The notes under the pieces were generated by a model. It searched no databases. It was not told the origin of the DNA and was given only the letters and a program-made list of their open reading frames with translations. From Roseivivax sp. THAF197b (GTDB lineage Bacteria > Pseudomonadota > Alphaproteobacteria > Rhodobacterales > Rhodobacteraceae): a stretch of 64,000 nucleotides of DNA. The stretch's first letter is position 1; each line of letters starts with the position of its first letter. The DNA lies in assembly GCF_009363255.1 (NCBI RefSeq), contig NZ_CP045318.1, positions 1,725,501 to 1,789,500 on the forward strand, in the 5' to 3' direction. Positions 60,343 to 64,000 of the stretch are shown here, one piece after another. Position numbers and translations under genes: made by a program.

Positions 60343-61653
60343 ATGATTTGGCTGCTGAGCGCTTTGCCGTTTTTGCTTATTTCGACGCTCGTTTTTCGCG
60401 ACGACGATGATGATGACGACGACGACAACGCGTCGAACGGAAATGATGACCCCGATATCGGCGAACCGCCCCTTTCCGGCGGGGTGGATGACGATCTTGA
60501 CCTCACGGAGGAAGACGACCGGTTCGATGCCAGCTCCGGCAACGATATCATCCGTGGCCTCGGCGGGAATGACTTCATCGAGGGAAGCTCGGGCAACGAC
60601 GCGCTGTCCGGCGGTGATGGAGACGACAGCCTCTTGGGCGAGGGCGGCCTCGATACGCTGGATGGCGGGCCCGGCAACGACGTGCTCGATGGCGGGATCA
60701 ATGACGATGACCTGCTGGGCGGCACCGGCAACGATGTGATCGACGGCGACGATGGCGACGATTCCATCAAGGGCAATGACGGCGACGACACGCTCAAGGG
60801 CGAGAACGGCGACGACACACTTCAGGGCGGCCTTGGTGAGGATGACATAGACGGCGGCGCGGGCGCTGACTTGGTCGATGGCGGTGCGAATGATGACGCT
60901 TTGAGTGGTGGCGATGGCGACGATCAGCTTCTCGGGCTCGAAGGGCGAGACACTCTTCTGGGAGGCACGGGAAACGATACGCTGGATGGCGGTACACATG
61001 ACGACACGCTCGAAGGAGGTGATGGCGACGACGTGCTGATCGGCGGCGGATTCAATGACAGCCTCGATGGCGGCGCCGGGAACGATACCGCCAATGCAAG
61101 TGTCGGGAACGACACAATCACTGGCGGTTCAGGCGACGACTCCCTCCTTGGAGGTCTTGGTGAGGACGTGATCGACGGGGGTGACGGCAATGATCTGGTC
61201 GAGGGCGGCTCCAATGACGACGTGGTGCGCGGTAATGACGGCGACGACACCGTTCTGGGCCTCGATGGCAATGACACGCTCAGCGGCGGTGCAGGGGCGG
61301 ATATCCTCGATGGCGGTGCCGATGAGGATCAGCTGACCGGCGGCACGGAGAGCGACACCTTCGTCGTGTCCCTGCAGCGCGAGGATGGGGAAGCCGCGCC
61401 GGAGAACACCGCGACGATCACCGATTTCGTCACCTCCGGGGAAGAGGAGGACCTCTTGCAGATCTTCCTGGGCGCGGAGGATTCACCCGATGATCTTTCG
61501 GTTACGGCAGATGGCGCCGATGCGATCATCAGCCTCGGCGAGGGGGCCGATGCGGTAGATATCGTGCGGATCGTGAACGGCATCACCAACAATTTCACGC
61601 TTGAGAACGTGGTCACCATTGCCGAGGAGACGGTGCCCGTTACGGCCGTCTGA
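60343..61653 (+). CDS. RTX-type calcium-binding repeat protein with N-terminal anchor
   Basis: The protein has 436 residues. It starts MIWLLSALPFLLISTLVF, a signal or anchor helix, then nine Asp, then more than a dozen GGxGxDxLxGG-type nonapeptide repeats (about residues 60-345) and a non-repeat end domain with TFVVSLQREDG. The repeats bind Ca2+ and fold into a beta-roll. The ATG at 60343 has GGGGAT upstream; 60322 is also possible. There is no catalytic domain, so a structural or adhesin role is plausible. Confidence 0.85.
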   Translation: MIWLLSALPFLLISTLVFRDDDDDDDDDNASNGNDDPDIGEPPLSGGVDDDLDLTEEDDRFDASSGNDIIRGLGGNDFIEGSSGNDALSGGDGDDSLLGEGGLDTLDGGPGNDVLDGGINDDDLLGGTGNDVIDGDDGDDSIKGNDGDDTLKGENGDDTLQGGLGEDDIDGGAGADLVDGGANDDALSGGDGDDQLLGLEGRDTLLGGTGNDTLDGGTHDDTLEGGDGDDVLIGGGFNDSLDGGAGNDTANASVGNDTITGGSGDDSLLGGLGEDVIDGGDGNDLVEGGSNDDVVRGNDGDDTVLGLDGNDTLSGGAGADILDGGADEDQLTGGTESDTFVVSLQREDGEAAPENTATITDFVTSGEEEDLLQIFLGAEDSPDDLSVTADGADAIISLGEGADAVDIVRIVNGITNNFTLENVVTIAEETVPVTAV

Positions 61654-61699
61654 GGACTGCGCGAAGGTGAGTTATCGAAAGCTTCGACGTCCGGCGCCC

Positions 61700-61954
61700 T
61701 CAGGTGTCGGGCGTCAATCGTGCCTGACGGCCGCCGCGGCGCTTTTTCAGGCGTGGCGCACGCGAGGGCAACTCGGCCATGATGGCGCGACGCTCCTCGG
61801 CGGACATGCGAGACCAGCCGGTGATTTCCTCGATGCTGCGCAGGCAGCCGACACAGAGCCGCTCGGCCGGATGGACGACGCAGGTCTGCACACACGGGCT
61901 TTCGATCTCGTTCCGGCGCCAGACCTTGTCTGACGGCGTCTGCCGGTCGGCCAT
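61700..61954 (-). CDS. DUF1289 protein
   Basis: The protein has 84 residues with the Cys-rich DUF1289 pattern ESPCVQTCVVHP, LCVGCLRSIEEITGW, four Cys that probably bind a metal. The start at 61954 (MADRQTPSDKVW). It lies 10 bp after ruvX, likely the same transcript. Confidence 0.87.
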   Translation of the reverse strand: MADRQTPSDKVWRRNEIESPCVQTCVVHPAERLCVGCLRSIEEITGWSRMSAEERRAIMAELPSRAPRLKKRRGGRQARLTPDT

Positions 61955-61964
61955 ATTGTCGATC

Positions 61965-62444
61965 CTATCCCTTTCCCTGGCGTATATGCCTAATTCGGTC
62001 GAGCGCACCCTGCAAGATATATGAGGCGGCGACGTGATCGATCAGGGCCGCGCGTTTCTTGCGCGACGTATCGGCCTCAAGCAGGGCGCGTTCGGCGGCC
62101 ACGGTGGACAGCCTTTCGTCCCAGAAAGTGATCGGCCCGTCCCAGAGCCCCGAGAGATTGCGCGCAAAGGCACGGGTCTTCTGACATCGCGGCCCTTCGG
62201 TGCCGTCCATGTTGCGCGGCAGACCCAGAACGATGCCACCGATCTCGCGCGCGGTCAGGATCGCGATCAGCGCCTCGGCATCGAGGGTAAACTTCTTGCG
62301 ACGGATCGTCTCGAGCGGGGTGGCGACGGACAGCAGGCGATCCGAGACCGCGACGCCGATGGTCTTGTCGCCGAGATCGAGGCCCGCAAGTGCGCGCATG
62401 GGCGGCAGGGCCTCCACCGCGTCCTCGACGGTTTCATGGATCAT
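61965..62444 (-). CDS. ruvX: Holliday junction resolvase-like RuvX/YqgF
   Basis: An RNase H-fold nuclease acting in rRNA processing and DNA repair. The protein has 159 residues with LAGLDLGDKTIGVAVSD (first Asp), GLPRNMDGTEG, WDERLSTVAAE and IDHVAASYIL (last Asp). It overlaps ccmI by 4 bp. Confidence 0.93.
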   Translation of the reverse strand: MIHETVEDAVEALPPMRALAGLDLGDKTIGVAVSDRLLSVATPLETIRRKKFTLDAEALIAILTAREIGGIVLGLPRNMDGTEGPRCQKTRAFARNLSGLWDGPITFWDERLSTVAAERALLEADTSRKKRAALIDHVAASYILQGALDRIRHIRQGKG

Positions 62445-63691
62445 TGCGCAACGCCCGCGCTGATCGCGCCTTCGCGGACCACTTCGAGTGCCGCTTCATT
62501 GCCGAGGAACACTTCCTGTGCGTTGTTCCAGATCGCACGCGCCTGATCGGTGTCATTCAGAACCCCGTAGGCGGTGATGAGACGCGCCCATTCCTCGGGC
62601 GTGCCGCCCTGACGCGAGAGCCGGTCCGAGAGGCGCGCGACCATGCCCGCGATCATCGCCTCGCGGTCCTCGGCGCTCATGTCGCCTGCCGCATCCATGT
62701 CATCCGCGCTCGGGCCGGGCAGGGGCGCGTCTGGCAGGGATGGGTCGGGCAGGGGCGGCGTATAATCGTTCACGCCTGCGCGCCAGGCCATCTCCTCGAT
62801 CTGGCTGGCGATGGGCGCGACCCACGGATCGTCCGCGCCGGAGCGGCGCAGCAGGCCGTCCCAGATGCGGAAGGCGCGATCGGGACGTCCGGTCTGCGCA
62901 AAGCTCAAACCCGCGTAATAGGTGGCCACGCCGTTCTCGGGATCGCGTGCAAGGCCCGCCTGCAACGCGCGCTCCGCCTCGGGCGAGATGTAACCGCCTG
63001 CGGCGAGGATCATCATGTCCGCGAGATCGACGTAATCCTTCGCCGTGGCCGCATCGCCCTTGAGCGCGATGATCCGTTCCTGCGCCTGATAGGCTTCGCG
63101 GTAATTGCCAAGCGCGGCCTCGGACCGGGCGAGAAGCTGGAAGCCCTGAAGGTCATCCTGACGCTCGGCCACCGCGTTGCGCAGCCGCTCCACGAGTTCC
63201 AGGTATTCGGGCGCGGGCGGCTCGGTGGGCGCCGTTGCGGGCACCTGCGCTTCGGCGGTTTCCTGATCGGGGCGGTTTGCCCGCGCCTCCTCCGCCTGCG
63301 CGATGCGGTCCGCGAGGCCCAGATCGCCGTAGCCGGGCGCGCCCAGATTGGCGTAAAGATAAAGGCTCGCGCCCATGAGGAAGGACAGGACCAGCACTGC
63401 CATGGCCAAAGTCAGGCCGCGCGGCTCGGTCGATTGGGCGGCCTTGGCCTGAGCGGCGGCATCCGCGCTCAGAAGGCGGCGCGACACCTCGGTGCGCAGG
63501 CGCTCTGCCTCCTCCGGGCCGATCACGCCGCGTTCGAGATCTCGGTCCACCTCGCGCAGCTGGTCGCGATAGACGCCGATATCAGACGCCTCGCCGGTAT
63601 TGTCCGCGCGCCGCCTGCGCAACAAGGCCAGGCCGATCAAGGCGGCCACCAGAAGCGTCATGGCGACGCTCACGATCCAGAAGGCAATCAT
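62441..63691 (-). CDS. ccmI: Cytochrome c biogenesis protein CcmI
   Basis: CcmI guides apocytochrome c to the haem lyase. The protein has 416 residues: two membrane helices (about 2-22 and 90-110) flanking a cytoplasmic leucine-zipper-like loop with YRDQLREVDRDLERGVI, then a periplasmic TPR domain with EAYQAQERIIALKGDAATAKD. The start at 63691. Confidence 0.92.
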   Translation of the reverse strand: MIAFWIVSVAMTLLVAALIGLALLRRRRADNTGEASDIGVYRDQLREVDRDLERGVIGPEEAERLRTEVSRRLLSADAAAQAKAAQSTEPRGLTLAMAVLVLSFLMGASLYLYANLGAPGYGDLGLADRIAQAEEARANRPDQETAEAQVPATAPTEPPAPEYLELVERLRNAVAERQDDLQGFQLLARSEAALGNYREAYQAQERIIALKGDAATAKDYVDLADMMILAAGGYISPEAERALQAGLARDPENGVATYYAGLSFAQTGRPDRAFRIWDGLLRRSGADDPWVAPIASQIEEMAWRAGVNDYTPPLPDPSLPDAPLPGPSADDMDAAGDMSAEDREAMIAGMVARLSDRLSRQGGTPEEWARLITAYGVLNDTDQARAIWNNAQEVFLGNEAALEVVREGAISAGVAQ

Positions 63692-63931
63692 GCCTGCTCC
63701 CCATTCTTCCCTGAGTGACGGCATATCGTTCCGCAGGCGCGATCAAAAGCCAAAACCGCCTGTGGAAGGGCGGTGCGTCCATGTGGCAGTCTCTGCGCGG
63801 GGCGGTGGAACAACGGCGCCCCGAGAAAGTTGTCCCAGTGACGGCTCCGGACGGGCGACTTGACCGCGGAGCCTTGTCGGCGCACCAACGGCGCTATGTC
63901 GCAGATTAATCACCAAACCAAGAGGACTGTC

Positions 63932-64000
63932 ATGGCTTTCGAACTTCCCGACCTCCCGTATCCCCACGATTCACTGGCCTCCAAGGGCATGTCGCAGGAA
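63932..64000 (+). CDS. sodB: Iron/manganese superoxide dismutase (5' end only)
   Basis: Only 23 codons are in the window: MAFELPDLPYPHDSLASKGM. This is the characteristic N-terminus of Fe/Mn superoxide dismutases. AGAGGA precedes the ATG. The 240 bp before it, back to ccmI, hold no other supported gene. Confidence 0.85.
   Translation, partial: MAFELPDLPYPHDSLASKGMSQE

Noticed and set aside
60500..61400. Dense short tandem DNA repeats that could suggest a CRISPR or satellite array
   Set aside because: The periodicity is that of RTX nonapeptide codons in one continuous reading frame; there are no spacers.
63781..63909. A short plus-strand open frame before sodB
   Set aside because: It has no family match and no clear ribosome binding site; the sequence is more likely the sodB promoter region.
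1..64000. tRNA, rRNA, CRISPR arrays and complete insertion sequences
   Set aside because: I looked for them and found none; the only IS material is the transposase fragment at 608-719.

Overview
The window looks like chromosome of a high-GC alphaproteobacterium, most likely a member of the Rhodobacteraceae. The evidence is the right flank (dusA, DUF1289, ruvX, ccmI, sodB) and a trb-type conjugation module common in that class. Almost all of it, from the left edge to about 59.24 kb, is the right part of an integrative and conjugative element (ICE). It sits against the 5' end of dusA and has a tyrosine integrase immediately beside dusA. The left end of the element lies outside the window.

Layout. 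(1) 0-17 kb is metal and envelope cargo: a truncated membrane gene, an IS5-type transposase remnant in front of ccdA, an L,D-transpeptidase, a small lipoprotein, a Zn/Cd/Pb P-type ATPase, an MntR-type regulator, and an eleven-gene minus-strand operon (SCO, DsbB, DsbA-like, PCuAC, SCO, M23 peptidase, DUF411, ZIP, LspA, Lnt, small membrane protein). A MerR regulator, a short CDF, a transglutaminase-like protein, a long CDF and a STAS protein follow. (2) 17.4-27 kb is trbBCDEJ-K-LFGI plus DUF2274, the mating-pair apparatus. (3) 27.3-33.5 kb is a second metal cargo (CDF, MerR, DUF411, ArsR, HMA-CDF fusion, LspA) and a TRAP permease pair, placed between copG and trbB. (4) 33.9-41.6 kb is copG, traG, relaxase, lytic transglycosylase, traF peptidase, DUF2840, an AlpA-like regulator and DUF6499/DUF2285 genes. 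(5) 41.7-49 kb is accessory: an XRE regulator, a ParDE-like pair with a third gene, a 1263-residue candidate defence protein and an HNH endonuclease. (6) 49.4-59.1 kb is ICE maintenance: DUF736, DUF2493, Toprim, ParB-like, Xre/RES toxin-antitoxin, DUF932 and integrase. (7) 59.2-64 kb is chromosome.

How it works together. At least six promoters share a MerR-type architecture (TTGAAG or TTGAAC, a dyad rich in CTCTAG/CTGTAG, and 19 bp to a -10). They precede the transpeptidase, the P-type ATPase, the eleven-gene operon, the transglutaminase-CDF operon, the second CDF and a DUF411 gene. This indicates one metal-responsive regulon combining efflux with periplasmic thiol/copper chemistry, lipoprotein maturation and cell-wall enzymes. 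In the maintenance region, three genes carry a shared folded 5' leader whose stems covary and whose loop AGAGG is constant. That is good evidence for a structured cis-RNA.
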